The translations under genes were made by a program, and so were the position numbers. 64,000 nucleotides of DNA from JABJGO01 sp963921245. GTDB taxonomy: Bacteria; Pseudomonadota; Alphaproteobacteria; Rhodospirillales; Casp-alpha2. Positions within the stretch are counted from its first letter, which is position 1; each line of letters starts with the position of its first letter. The notes under the pieces were generated by a model. The model did not search any database, was not told the origin of the DNA, and saw only the letters and a program-made list of their open reading frames with translations. This document shows, piece by piece, positions 36,780 to 45,994 of this stretch. Where the stretch lies: the NCBI GenBank assembly GCA_963921245.4, contig CAWUEY030000001.1:620001-684000 (forward strand), given 5' to 3'.

Positions 36780-37898
36780 ATGCTGATCGGTGTGCCAAAA
36801 GAGATTAAAAATCATGAGTACCGGGTCGGGCTGGTTCCAGCCAGCGTTCGGGAGCTCATTAACCACGGGCATTCCGCCATTGTGGAAACCAATGCCGGCG
36901 GCGGAATCGGTTTCAGCAATGCAGATTATGAAGCCGCGGGCGCAACCATTCTGGGGACCGCTGCGGAAGTCTTTGAAAAAGCCGACATGATCGTCAAGGT
37001 CAAGGAACCGCAGCCGCAGGAGTGCGCCATGCTGCGGGAAGGCCAGTTGCTGTACACCTACCTGCACCTTGCGCCCGATCCCGGCCAGACCAAAGCGCTG
37101 GTTGAAAGCGGTGCTGTCTGTATCGCCTATGAAACGGTAACCGGTCCCCATGGTGGTCTGCCGCTGCTCGCCCCCATGTCTCAGGTCGCGGGGCGGATGT
37201 CCATGCAGGCTGCCGCCCACAGCCTGGAAAAGGCACAGGGCGGAAGTGGTGTGCTTCTGGGGGGGGTGCCAGGTGTCGAGCCCGGCAAGGTCGTGATCCT
37301 CGGCGGCGGTGTGGTTGGTTCCAACGCCGCCATGATGGCCATCGGTCTTGGTGCCGATGTTTCCATTCTGGATCGCAACACCATGGTCCTGGATTCACTG
37401 GTTAACCGGTTTGGTGCGACGGCCAAGACTGTCTACTCCACGGCAGATTCCGTAGAGCGCCTGGTGTCCGAGGCCGATGTGGTCATCGGTGGTGTTCTGA
37501 TTCCCGGCGCGGCCGCGCCCAAACTGGTCACCAGGGATATGCTGAAACTGATGAAAGCGGGCTCAGTGGTTGTGGACGTAGCCATTGACCAGGGCGGTTG
37601 TTTTGAGACTTCAAGGGCCACGACCCATGCTGAACCGACCTATGTGGTTGACAATATCGTTCATTACTGTGTCGCCAACATGCCGGGTGGTGTGGCAAGG
37701 ACGTCAACATTTGCCCTTAACAACGCGACCCTGCCGGGTGCCGTCGCTCTTGCCAATAAAGGCTACAAGAAAGCGTTGGGTGACGATCCCCATCTCCGCA
37801 TGGGTTTGAACGTCCATCATGGCAGGATCACCAATGAGCCTGTTGCCAACGATCTGGGCTATGATTTCGTTCCGCCGGAAGATGTCATCGCCGCCTGA
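36780..37898 (+). CDS. ald: Alanine dehydrogenase
   Basis: Ald oxidises L-alanine to pyruvate and ammonia with NAD. The 372-residue length is standard. Features are MLIGVPKEIKNHEYRVGL at the start, the MSQVAGRMSMQAAA helix, the nucleotide site VILGGGVVGSNAA and the substrate/active region VDVAIDQGGCFETS. ATG 36780 has AGGAGG upstream; the frame is open to 36558, but that extension is not conserved. Beside xsc and pta, its role is to regenerate pruvate, the acceptor used by a taurine:pyruvate aminotransferase, from alanine. Confidence 0.95.
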   Translation: MLIGVPKEIKNHEYRVGLVPASVRELINHGHSAIVETNAGGGIGFSNADYEAAGATILGTAAEVFEKADMIVKVKEPQPQECAMLREGQLLYTYLHLAPDPGQTKALVESGAVCIAYETVTGPHGGLPLLAPMSQVAGRMSMQAAAHSLEKAQGGSGVLLGGVPGVEPGKVVILGGGVVGSNAAMMAIGLGADVSILDRNTMVLDSLVNRFGATAKTVYSTADSVERLVSEADVVIGGVLIPGAAAPKLVTRDMLKLMKAGSVVVDVAIDQGGCFETSRATTHAEPTYVVDNIVHYCVANMPGGVARTSTFALNNATLPGAVALANKGYKKALGDDPHLRMGLNVHHGRITNEPVANDLGYDFVPPEDVIAA

Positions 37899-37992
37899 CT
37901 TATGTGATCAGATATGGCACGCAATCGGGGCAGCCTGGGGTGGCCCCTTTTTCGTTCCGCTGTATGTCGGGCTGTCACCGTTGTTCTTTGAA

Positions 37993-38005
37993 TCTGGCTC
38001 TATGC
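37993..38005 (+). promoter_or_regulatory. CTGG-type site before xsc
   Basis: TCTGGCTCTATGC at 37993-38005 differs at two positions from TCTGGTCCTATGC before ald. It is 104 bases upstream of the xsc start. As a single site without a clear second copy nearby, it is weaker support for MocR control than the others. Confidence 0.35.
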
Positions 38006-38108
38006 GGTTGGGCCAATTTTCTGCTTTTACAGCATGCTTTAAGAACAACAGCGAGACTGTCCGGTTTGAGCGAACCGACGGGATCAATGCCTTGAGAGGA
38101 TGTAAGCC

Positions 38109-39887
38109 ATGAAAATGACAACGGAAGAGGCCTTTGTGAAGGTCTTGCAGATGCACGGCATCGAACATGGGTTTGGTATTATAGGCTCGGCGTTCATGCC
38201 CATTTCCGATTTGTTTCCGAAAGCCGGGATTACTTTCTGGGATGTCGCCCACGAGACCAACGGCGGCCTGATCTGTGACGGCTATACCCGGACAACCGGC
38301 AAGATGGCGATGGCGATTGCCCAGAACGGCCCCGGCGTCACAGGTTTTGTGACCGCGATCAAAACCGCCTATTGGAACCACACGCCCATGTTGCTGGTTA
38401 CGCCGCAGGCTGCCAACAAAACCATTGGCCAGGGCGGGTTTCAGGAAGTGGAGCAGATGGCGCTTTTCCGGGACATGGTTTGTTACCAGGAAGAAGTTCG
38501 CGATGCCTCCCGTGTTGCTGAAGTCCTCAATCGGGTTATTTCCAAAGCCCATCGTCTGTCTGCGCCAGCGCAAATTAATATCCCGCGTGATATGTGGACC
38601 CAGGTCGTTGATATCGATCTGCCACAGATCGTCGAGATTGAGCGCCCCGCTGGCGGTGCCCAGGCCCTAGCGGAAGCTGCACGGCTATTGTCCGACGCTG
38701 AATTTCCCGTGATCCTTTCCGGTGCCGGTGTGGTCATTGGCGGGGCTATCCCGGCCTGTCAGGCTCTGGCCGAACGACTGGATTCACCTGTATGTTCGAA
38801 CTACCAGCACAACGACAGCTTCCCGGGTAGTCATCCCCTGGCATGTGGCCCACTGGGTTACAACGGATCCAAGGCCGCCATGGAACTGATCTCGAGGGCT
38901 GATGTGGTTCTGGCACTGGGCACGCGCCTCAACCCGTTCTCGACTCTGCCCGGATATGGTATCGATTACTGGCCCAAAGATGCCAAGTTGATTCAGGTGG
39001 ACATCAATGCGGATCGTATCGGACTTACCAAGAAAGTGACCGTTGGTATTTGCGGCGATGCCGGATTGGTCGCTGAAGGAATCCTGGCGCAGTTGTCTTC
39101 GAGCGCTGGTGACAGAGGACGGGATGCGCGCAAAGCCCTTATTCACCAGACAAAATCAGCATGGCTGCAAACTTTGAGCAGCATGGATCATGAAGATGAT
39201 GATCCGGGGACTTCCTGGAATGCGGATTCACGTGATCGGGATCCGGATCGGATGTCGCCGCGGATGGCCTGGCGCGCTATCCAGGCGGGCCTGCCCAGGG
39301 AAGCTATTATCTCCAGCGACATCGGCAACAACTGTGCCATCGGGAATGCCTATCCGACCTTTGAACAGGGTCGTAAGTACCTTGCCCCCGGACTGTTTGG
39401 TCCTTGCGGATACGGTTTTCCGTCCATCATCGGTGCCAAGATTGGCAATCCGGATACGCCGGTTGTCGGATTTGCCGGTGACGGTGCATTTGGTATCAGC
39501 ATGAACGAAATGTCTTCCATCGGTCGTGAAGAATGGCCTGCTATCACAATGGTTATCTTCCGCAACTACCAATGGGGTGCAGAAAAACGAAACACCACGC
39601 TTTGGTATGACAACAATTTTGTCGGTACGGAACTGGACCCTCACCTGAGTTACGCCCGTGTCGCCGAGGGATGCGGATTGAAGGGTGTGACTGTCACAAC
39701 GCAGGCCGCGTTGACCAGTGCCTTGAAAGAGTCCTGTGAGGCGCAGGACCAAGGTGTTACCACCTTCATTGAGGTCATCCTCAATCAGGAGCTGGGCGAG
39801 CCGTTCCGGCGCGATGCCATGAAAGCCCCGGTTGAGGTTGCCGGTATTGATCCCAACGACATGCACCCGCAAGCCGGTGCGCAATGA
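38109..39887 (+). CDS. xsc: Sulfoacetaldehyde acetyltransferase
   Basis: This thiamine-diphosphate enzyme converts sulfoacetaldehyde and phosphate to acetyl phosphate and sulfite, the desulfonation step of taurine breakdown. The 592-residue length fits Xsc. The three ThDP-enzyme domains are in order: the N-terminal pyrimidine domain with Glu49 (VAHETNGG), the central domain, and the pyrophosphate domain with GDGAFGISMNE. The cluster ald-xsc-pta is the standard arrangement, and the next gene uses its product. A terminator-like stem stands directly after it. No sulfite dehydrogenase gene is present in the window. Confidence 0.96.
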   Translation: MKMTTEEAFVKVLQMHGIEHGFGIIGSAFMPISDLFPKAGITFWDVAHETNGGLICDGYTRTTGKMAMAIAQNGPGVTGFVTAIKTAYWNHTPMLLVTPQAANKTIGQGGFQEVEQMALFRDMVCYQEEVRDASRVAEVLNRVISKAHRLSAPAQINIPRDMWTQVVDIDLPQIVEIERPAGGAQALAEAARLLSDAEFPVILSGAGVVIGGAIPACQALAERLDSPVCSNYQHNDSFPGSHPLACGPLGYNGSKAAMELISRADVVLALGTRLNPFSTLPGYGIDYWPKDAKLIQVDINADRIGLTKKVTVGICGDAGLVAEGILAQLSSSAGDRGRDARKALIHQTKSAWLQTLSSMDHEDDDPGTSWNADSRDRDPDRMSPRMAWRAIQAGLPREAIISSDIGNNCAIGNAYPTFEQGRKYLAPGLFGPCGYGFPSIIGAKIGNPDTPVVGFAGDGAFGISMNEMSSIGREEWPAITMVIFRNYQWGAEKRNTTLWYDNNFVGTELDPHLSYARVAEGCGLKGVTVTTQAALTSALKESCEAQDQGVTTFIEVILNQELGEPFRRDAMKAPVEVAGIDPNDMHPQAGAQ

Positions 39888-39909
39888 TCCGCCCGCGCGC
39901 CGGTCAGGG

Positions 39910-39946
39910 CCGGAAGATCATAGGTCTTCCGGCTCTTTTCTTTTTT
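39910..39946 (+). terminator. Strong stem and T run between xsc and pta
   Basis: CCGGAAGA at 39910-39917 and TCTTCCGG at 39925-39932 form a perfect eight-pair stem with a seven-base loop, followed by CTCTTTTCTTTTTT at 39933-39946. This is a textbook intrinsic terminator, yet it sits inside a metabolic operon, 17 bases before pta. It may reduce pta expression relative to xsc or mark a separate pta promoter. Confidence 0.8.
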
Positions 39947-39962
39947 GGGGAACACACCAGGC

Positions 39963-40880
39963 GTGCTGAGTAAAAGGCCATTTGAACTTCCATCCGGTTT
40001 GATGAATAGGGCAGGCTCTGCGCCACCCGTCGCCATGGCCGTTGCCGGCGCGGATCATTCCGTTGTCATGGAAAGCGTTCGACAGGGGGTGGATGCGGGA
40101 TTGATAGAACCGGTGTTGGTAGGAAATTATAACGAGATTGGCAATCTTGCTCGAACCATGGACTGGAATATCGCCGGTATTCCAATTGAAGACGCAAAAG
40201 ATGAGCAGGATGCCGCGCATCGGGCCGTCGCCCTTGCCCGCAACGGTGAGGTCGCAACCCTGATGAAAGGACAGGTACACACGGACGCTCTGATGCGGGC
40301 CGTGGTTAATCGGGATACGGGGTTGCGAACGGATCGTTGCCTTAGCCATATTTTCCATATGACAGTACCCGGAGATGACAAAGTCCTCTACATCACGGAC
40401 GCCGCCATTAATGTGGCTCCTGACGAAGATATGCTTCTCCATATTGTGAACAACGCCGTGGAGCTGGCACAGGGGCTGGGTCAATCGGAACCAAGGGTTG
40501 CGTTGCTTTCGGGAACAGAGAAGCTCCTTGATGCCATGCCATCAAGCGTGCAGGCTGCCGCGGTTGCGGGGCGGGCGCAATCCGGGGCCGTGACGGGGGC
40601 CCTGGTCGATGGACCATTTGCCTTTGACAATGCCGTATCACCGGACGCGGCGACTTTAAAGGGCGTGGATAGTCCCGTTGCCGGGAATGCGGATATTCTG
40701 GTGGTGCCCAATATCGAAATGGGGAACGGTCTGTTCAAGATGATGGTTTATTTCATGAGCGGTCTCGCGGCAGGTGTTGTCATGGGGGCGACGGTGCCAA
40801 TCGTTTTGACATCCCGTGCCGATCCGCCGCAAGCAAGGCTTGCGGCAACGGCAATAGCTGCGTTGATTTCTGACAAATAA
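39963..40880 (+). CDS. pta: Phosphate acetyltransferase (taurine route)
   Basis: The enzyme turns acetyl phosphate, the product of Xsc, into acetyl-CoA. The protein belongs to the short phosphate acetyl/butyryltransferase family without the N-terminal regulatory part; the start used gives 305 residues. Conserved blocks are VLVGN, KGQVHTDALMRAVV and, near the end, NADILVVPNIEMGNGLFKMM. I chose GTG 39963; TTG 39945 would lie inside the terminator T run. Its place immediately after xsc makes the function secure in context. Confidence 0.92.
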   Translation: MLSKRPFELPSGLMNRAGSAPPVAMAVAGADHSVVMESVRQGVDAGLIEPVLVGNYNEIGNLARTMDWNIAGIPIEDAKDEQDAAHRAVALARNGEVATLMKGQVHTDALMRAVVNRDTGLRTDRCLSHIFHMTVPGDDKVLYITDAAINVAPDEDMLLHIVNNAVELAQGLGQSEPRVALLSGTEKLLDAMPSSVQAAAVAGRAQSGAVTGALVDGPFAFDNAVSPDAATLKGVDSPVAGNADILVVPNIEMGNGLFKMMVYFMSGLAAGVVMGATVPIVLTSRADPPQARLAATAIAALISDK

Positions 40881-41009
40881 CAGAGCATCGGTTAGCAATC
40901 TTCGATTGCTATCGGATCAAGCATTCCCTCGATCCTGTCTGGCAACCATGGTTGGCCGCTGACTCAGAAATTGGCCTGATTGTTTGGCAAAAATAATTTC
41001 TGCGGACGA

Positions 41010-42002
41010 TTATACCCCCTGGCGCATATCGGTCATGATGAAGTCGGCTTTGCGATTGGGACCTGCGGCATGACGTGTCGGAAACCTGGCGTGCCAAAGG
41101 TTCATCTTAACAGATAGCGTACAAAGCAAACTGCCCATAGCCGTGTGGTTGTCTTCCACCAGTTTTTTGAAGGTGCTGAATTTTTCAGCGCTCATATTCC
41201 GCCACATCTCATCCGTACTCCTGGAGAATTCGTCAAACCGGTCGAGAAGAACGTCAACCAGTTCCTTGAACTTGTTTTCCAGACGTACGCAAATCTTCAC
41301 CATTTCGACGTTCTGATTTATCTGAGGGTGGTTTTGTATTTCCTGAGTTGCCGCTAGGAAATCATCGACAATAGGACGGACCTTGTCGAGACAACTGCGG
41401 TAATATGCCACGGAAAGATAGATGTCGCCGTAATCTTCAAGAAACTTCGGCACATCGGTTAGCGGGATGGAAAGGCTATCCGCGATATTCTCCAGTTTCT
41501 CACGGGCCGCGTTGATGTCCGGATCATGGAACAGGGCTGATACATCCGTTACTTCGCCCACTTCCGGTGCACCGCCATCACCATAAACTTGGTGTATCAG
41601 GCGATCAGTAAAGGGGCGAATATAGGTCTGAAGTTCTTGCTGTTTAGCTTCCGACAGACATAAGTACTCAGTGTTGTCGACTTTTATTCCCATGTTGCGT
41701 AAGCAAATACGAATGCTGTAGACGTCGAAACTTTGCAATTCACCGACCCGCCGGACGATATTGTAATCATCGGCTGACAGGGCGGGAAATTGATCGTGGA
41801 GTATCTTGGGAGAGATCAGGCCGCTGCCGATATTGTGGCCGGAAAACACCTCGATTGCGCTTTGCAACCTTGAATCCTTTACCAACCGAACGCGTCGAAG
41901 GCCCTCGGTCTGGACAGGCAGTGCTCCAAGTGGCAAAACCGACAAAGAATCTATGTCGGCATCGTTCATTTCAACGTTGTTTTTGGCAGTTACCGGTGCC
42001 AT
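41010..42002 (-). CDS. Conserved-looking protein of unknown function
   Basis: I do not recognise this 330-residue protein. It has no signal peptide or membrane segment, so it should be cytoplasmic. Sequence is acidic and helical, with a likely coiled-coil region at about 220-300 (KFKELVDVLLDRFDEFSRS). Cysteines are scattered, without a metal motif. It is a single gene between pta, which is convergent, and the Rieske gene, with 99 bases upstream. Codon use looks like that of the neighbours, which favours a real gene. A 7-pair hairpin lies between it and pta, without a T run. Confidence 0.75.
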   Translation of the reverse strand: MAPVTAKNNVEMNDADIDSLSVLPLGALPVQTEGLRRVRLVKDSRLQSAIEVFSGHNIGSGLISPKILHDQFPALSADDYNIVRRVGELQSFDVYSIRICLRNMGIKVDNTEYLCLSEAKQQELQTYIRPFTDRLIHQVYGDGGAPEVGEVTDVSALFHDPDINAAREKLENIADSLSIPLTDVPKFLEDYGDIYLSVAYYRSCLDKVRPIVDDFLAATQEIQNHPQINQNVEMVKICVRLENKFKELVDVLLDRFDEFSRSTDEMWRNMSAEKFSTFKKLVEDNHTAMGSLLCTLSVKMNLWHARFPTRHAAGPNRKADFIMTDMRQGV

Positions 42003-42101
42003 TTCAGATGTTTTTTCGGCATCTCAATGATGTCCCCAGGTCAATATCCAAAAGCCCTGCCGGAACCTACAAATAATCCGGTTTTGCTTAAACACCTTTT
42101 T

Positions 42102-43295
42102 TCAGGAATCATTCCAGGGCTTGGCCGCACATTTTCGATTCAAATATCGCGTGAATTGCCACAAATTGCGTTCAACAGGATGCAGGGTGCCTTGCGGCAG
42201 AATTGGTGATCGTGTTCCCTTGAACAAGGCTTCGACCAGAGGCTTGTCTTCGTTGTTGGCAGTATCCATATAGTTTTTAAACTCGGCGAGCCATTTCTCC
42301 TCAGTACCCGCCGGGACGTCATTCAGGATTTCATCCGGAAAGGCCACGCCCCAGGTCGCCTGCATCTTGCCCACACCAGATGGTTGAACGCTGATATACC
42401 AAAGATAGTCCGGCATCAACGTCACCAGATGGCAGGGATAGATGCAAAAATCGATCATCATTCGCCGCCACTCGCCTTCAAGATTTGTATTGTCTCGATG
42501 GGCGGCTCCCGGCCCGGTTTCAGAAGGCTGAGGTGCACGATGATAGCCATAGAAATCGCTGTCCTCGCCGCATATGTAATCTTCCAGCGGTTTCAGATGT
42601 TGCGCAAACGTTTTCCCGTGAGCAGTGGGCACGTGATAGCTTTCCGTGAAATTCTCGACCAAATTTTTCCAGTCGGCGTTCCAAACCATGGTTTCCCGTA
42701 TGCGGGTCCTGTATCGGGCCATCTGGTATCGACCAACAACGCCTTCTGTAAACGGTGCTAGGACTTTGGAAAGTTGCGTGTCTGGCTTTTTGGCCAGTGT
42801 GACATATAGAAACCCTTCCCAGCTTTCTGTATGTAGAGCTTTCAATGGATGTGCGTTGTCATCAAAAGCCTCTTTCATGTCCATGTACGGGGCTCTGATC
42901 AACTGACCATCCAGATCATATGTCCAGGCATGGTAAGGACAGGTCACCCGTTTGTTGCATGACCCTTTTTCTTCGGGTACCAGTCGGGCATGCCGGTGCG
43001 CACAAGCGTTCACGAACGCCCTGATGGAACCATCATTCTGGCGCAGCACAAACACGGGAACGTCTGCAATTTGATGCGTCAGGTAATCTCCTGGATCGGG
43101 AATTTCGTCATCCCGACCGACACAAATCCATTCCTGGAGGAATATCCTGTCGCGTTCATGGGTCAGAAAAGCCGGAGAATGATAAATGCCCGAAGGAGAG
43201 GGCCGTGCATCTTCAAACGGGCGACCTGCCGCTTCGCTCAGGCGATCCAGAACCGAACTCAAAGACAGTTCTTTGTGCGGTGTCATTTGGTTCAT
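42102..43295 (-). CDS. Rieske non-haem iron oxygenase, alpha subunit
   Basis: The 397-residue protein has an N-terminal Rieske domain with Cys98-X-His100 and Cys119-X2-His122, and a catalytic domain with the mononuclear iron ligands His221 and His226 (ESYHVPTAH). These enzymes use oxygen and electrons from a separate reductase. Its place beside soxBDAG and the dimethylglycine dehydrogenases suggests glycine betaine monooxygenase (GbcA-like), making dimethylglycine and formaldehyde. Stachydrine or carnitine oxygenases are alternatives. No reductase gene is adjacent. A LysR gene lies 27 bases upstream on the same strand. Confidence 0.85.
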   Translation of the reverse strand: MNQMTPHKELSLSSVLDRLSEAAGRPFEDARPSPSGIYHSPAFLTHERDRIFLQEWICVGRDDEIPDPGDYLTHQIADVPVFVLRQNDGSIRAFVNACAHRHARLVPEEKGSCNKRVTCPYHAWTYDLDGQLIRAPYMDMKEAFDDNAHPLKALHTESWEGFLYVTLAKKPDTQLSKVLAPFTEGVVGRYQMARYRTRIRETMVWNADWKNLVENFTESYHVPTAHGKTFAQHLKPLEDYICGEDSDFYGYHRAPQPSETGPGAAHRDNTNLEGEWRRMMIDFCIYPCHLVTLMPDYLWYISVQPSGVGKMQATWGVAFPDEILNDVPAGTEEKWLAEFKNYMDTANNEDKPLVEALFKGTRSPILPQGTLHPVERNLWQFTRYLNRKCAAKPWNDS

Positions 43296-43322
43296 GTCGG
43301 GAGTATTATCTGAAAATCGAAA

Positions 43323-44294
43323 TCAGCCAACAGACATTTGTTCTGCGGCCCACGGTGCGAGTCCCTTAACCCGATTGCTGACCATATCTTCGGCGATTCC
43401 CCGTGCGTCGTGTGCAATCCGCGCCGGCAACGTGCCATGCTCTCCTTTGCGGGCGACGAGATAGAGCGTTCGGGAAAGTGTCTCGCCCGGCAGCGGAAGT
43501 GCGCTGAGAGAGGGCATATGGGCGAACCCGTGAACCATGCAAAGCGGCGTGGTTATGGCCCATCCCAGACCCGCCGAAACCATGGCAAAAACGGCTTCTG
43601 TTCCATCAAACTGCAAGGATTCACCGATGCTGATCCCTTGTCCCGCTAGATGATTTTCAATGGTTTCACCAATCAGGGAGCGGACACTGTAGCGAACAAA
43701 GGGATGATTGTGCGCCAGATTGGCGATGTCGGGATTTAGAATATTGGTCGCCATACGCTGCGGCATGACCAGGACAAACGGCTCGGTCAGGAGCGTATGC
43801 CGTTCCAGGTCGGTTTTTTCCGTCATGGGGTCAGTGGTGACAATGAAGTCGAGCCGCCGCCGGGAGAGGTCCTCTCTTAGATTAGGGGTGATTCCCGACC
43901 AGACAACAACATTTCGGGCATAGTTTCGGATTTCCCGTATCAACCTCGGACCGGCTGTGGCCGCGAAGGAGTCGATAAGACCAATTCGAACTTCCGGCAG
44001 GGTTGCTTCGCCAACTTCCCGAACGGTGGCTTGAAGATGTTCTGCATCGCTTAACAGCTTACGAGCACCATTCAGCAATTCCAGGCCGGCCGTTGTGGGC
44101 CTGAACGGTCGAACACGGCGTTCCAACAGAGCTGCCCCTATATCCTCTTCCAGTCGTTTTATGTGTTTGGTCACAGCGGGTTGGGTCATGCCAAGGCTCT
44201 CGGCACCACCGGTGATACTCCCTGCATCAGCGACAGCGACAAATACGTTCAGGGTCTTTAGATCAAACGACAGGTAATCGAGAGTAGTCCGCAT
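43323..44294 (-). CDS. LysR-family transcription regulator
   Basis: The 323-residue protein has the N-terminal helix-turn-helix (ALNVFVA-like LKTLNVFVAVADAGSITG, LGMTQPAVTKHIKRLE) and a periplasmic-binding-fold effector domain. It is transcribed divergently from soxB; the 154 bases between them include an AT-rich stretch with an ATAA-N10-TTAT dyad near 44325-44345, a plausible LysR box. Likely targets are soxBDAG and the Rieske gene, which follows it on the same strand. The inducer could be sarcosine or a betaine. Confidence 0.92.
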   Translation of the reverse strand: MRTTLDYLSFDLKTLNVFVAVADAGSITGGAESLGMTQPAVTKHIKRLEEDIGAALLERRVRPFRPTTAGLELLNGARKLLSDAEHLQATVREVGEATLPEVRIGLIDSFAATAGPRLIREIRNYARNVVVWSGITPNLREDLSRRRLDFIVTTDPMTEKTDLERHTLLTEPFVLVMPQRMATNILNPDIANLAHNHPFVRYSVRSLIGETIENHLAGQGISIGESLQFDGTEAVFAMVSAGLGWAITTPLCMVHGFAHMPSLSALPLPGETLSRTLYLVARKGEHGTLPARIAHDARGIAEDMVSNRVKGLAPWAAEQMSVG

Positions 44295-44448
44295 GCATGC
44301 CTCAATATTCCAGTAAAGAATAAAAATAATGAAAAAAATTTATGTTATCAATTTCTGTTTTTCGGATTATTAGAGTCTGCCCCATTCGACCATTGAGCCC
44401 GCTGTTGTTTTTTCGTTAAACCCGCGGGTCCTGTCAGGGGACGTTGCC

Positions 44449-45702
44449 GTGACGAAGTATTCCGTATTCTCGCTGGCGCGAAATGCGCTGGATTATCATG
44501 AAAATTGGACCGAAGCCTGGCGTAGCCCGGAACCCAAACCCGACTATGACGTTATTATCGTCGGTGGCGGGGGGCATGGCTTAGCAACGGCCTATTACTT
44601 GGCCAGGGAACACGGTATCACGAATATTGCTGTTGTGGAAAAAGGCTGGCTTGGCGGCGGTAACGTCGGTCGAAACACCACCATCGTCCGCTCCAACTAT
44701 CAGCTGGAAGGCAACGCTTTCTTTTATGAAAAGGGTATGGAACTCTGGCGCGGCCTGTCCCAGGACCTTAACTACAACGTCATGTTCAGCCCACGTAGCG
44801 TGATCAACCTGGCGCACAATGACGGCCAGGTGGACGCGTTTCAGCGTCGCGGAAATTCCATGCGGCTCAATGGTATTGACGCGGAGTGGCTGGATGTTGC
44901 CGCCCTGAAGAAAAAAATTCCCCTATTGAATTTCAATCACATGCGGTTCCCGGTTTATGGCGGTCTCAGCCAGCCAAGCGGTGGCACGGCACGTCACGAT
45001 GCGGTGGCCTGGGGTTATGCCCGTGGTGCCGACCAGCGCGGCGTGGATATGATTCAGAACTGCGAAGTAACCGGTATGCGCATTGAAAATGGTGCCATTG
45101 TCGGTGTTGAAACCACCAAAGGTTTCATCGGCGCGAAGAAAGTCGGAGTGGCTGCCGCCGGACATTCTTCACAAGTGTTCCGGATGGCGGGCCTGCGCCT
45201 GCCTATCGAAACTCACCTTCTGCAAGCCATGGTCAGCGAACCCGTTAAACCGGCTCTGGATGTGGTTGTTACTTCAGGTGCCGCACATTGTTACATTTCT
45301 CAGTCAGACAAAGGCGAAATGGTCTTTGGTGGCGATTTGGATTTCTACAATTCCTACGCACAGCGCGGAAACTATCCCATCATCGAACACGTTGTAACAT
45401 CCATTATTGAGTTGTTTCCGGCGTTTAGCCGCCTGCGCCTGATGCGGAGCTGGGGGGGCGTCATGGACATGTCCATGGATGGATCACCTATTATCGACAA
45501 GACGCCTATCGACAACCTCTACATTAATGCGGGTTGGTGCTACGGCGGTTTCAAAGCCACCCCGGCATCGGGATGGTGTTTTGCGCACACCATTGCGCAG
45601 GATCGCCCGCATGCACTGAACGAAGCTCTGTCACTAAAACGGTTTGAAACCGGTCATGTTCTGGATGAAAAGGGCATGGGCCCCATCGCCAAGGCTCATT
45701 AG
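44449..45702 (+). CDS. soxB: Sarcosine oxidase, beta subunit
   Basis: SoxB carries FAD and covalent FMN in the heterotetrameric sarcosine oxidase, which oxidises sarcosine to glycine. The 417-residue length is standard. The FAD motif is VIIVGGGGHGLATAYYLA at about 35-52. His183 in ARHDA aligns with the FMN-linking histidine of the Corynebacterium enzyme. The C-terminal NAGWCYGGFKATPASGW is also typical. GTG 44449 is the start, with GGGGA about seven bases upstream. It heads soxB-soxD-soxA-soxG. Confidence 0.96.
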   Translation: MTKYSVFSLARNALDYHENWTEAWRSPEPKPDYDVIIVGGGGHGLATAYYLAREHGITNIAVVEKGWLGGGNVGRNTTIVRSNYQLEGNAFFYEKGMELWRGLSQDLNYNVMFSPRSVINLAHNDGQVDAFQRRGNSMRLNGIDAEWLDVAALKKKIPLLNFNHMRFPVYGGLSQPSGGTARHDAVAWGYARGADQRGVDMIQNCEVTGMRIENGAIVGVETTKGFIGAKKVGVAAAGHSSQVFRMAGLRLPIETHLLQAMVSEPVKPALDVVVTSGAAHCYISQSDKGEMVFGGDLDFYNSYAQRGNYPIIEHVVTSIIELFPAFSRLRLMRSWGGVMDMSMDGSPIIDKTPIDNLYINAGWCYGGFKATPASGWCFAHTIAQDRPHALNEALSLKRFETGHVLDEKGMGPIAKAH

Positions 45703-45715
45703 GGGGAAATAGACC

Positions 45716-45994
45716 ATGATGATCAGATGCCCCTGGTGCGGTTACCGCCCGTTGCAGGAATTTTCCTATCAGGGAGACGCCACGTCCAAACGCCCGGAAG
45801 ATCCTGATTCCGTTAGTGATCAGGATTGGTATGAATTTGTCTATATCTGGGATGACCCCAAAGGATGGCACGATGAGATCTGGCATCACATTCAGGGTTG
45901 CCGGAAACATTTCAAGGCCCGCCGCAATACGGTTACCCATGAGATTGCGGATACCTGCCCCATGAATGAAGAATTGAAAGGAGGCGACAAATGA
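45716..45994 (+). CDS. soxD: Sarcosine oxidase, delta subunit
   Basis: The 92-residue subunit binds zinc. The likely ligands are Cys5, Cys8, His58 and Cys62, whose spacing equals that of the known delta subunit. It follows soxB after 13 bases and overlaps soxA by four. Zinc stabilises the tetramer. Confidence 0.95.
   Translation: MMIRCPWCGYRPLQEFSYQGDATSKRPEDPDSVSDQDWYEFVYIWDDPKGWHDEIWHHIQGCRKHFKARRNTVTHEIADTCPMNEELKGGDK

Noticed and set aside
40893..40911. Perfect seven-pair hairpin between pta and the unknown convergent gene.
   Set aside because: It has no T run on either strand, so it is not supported as an intrinsic terminator.
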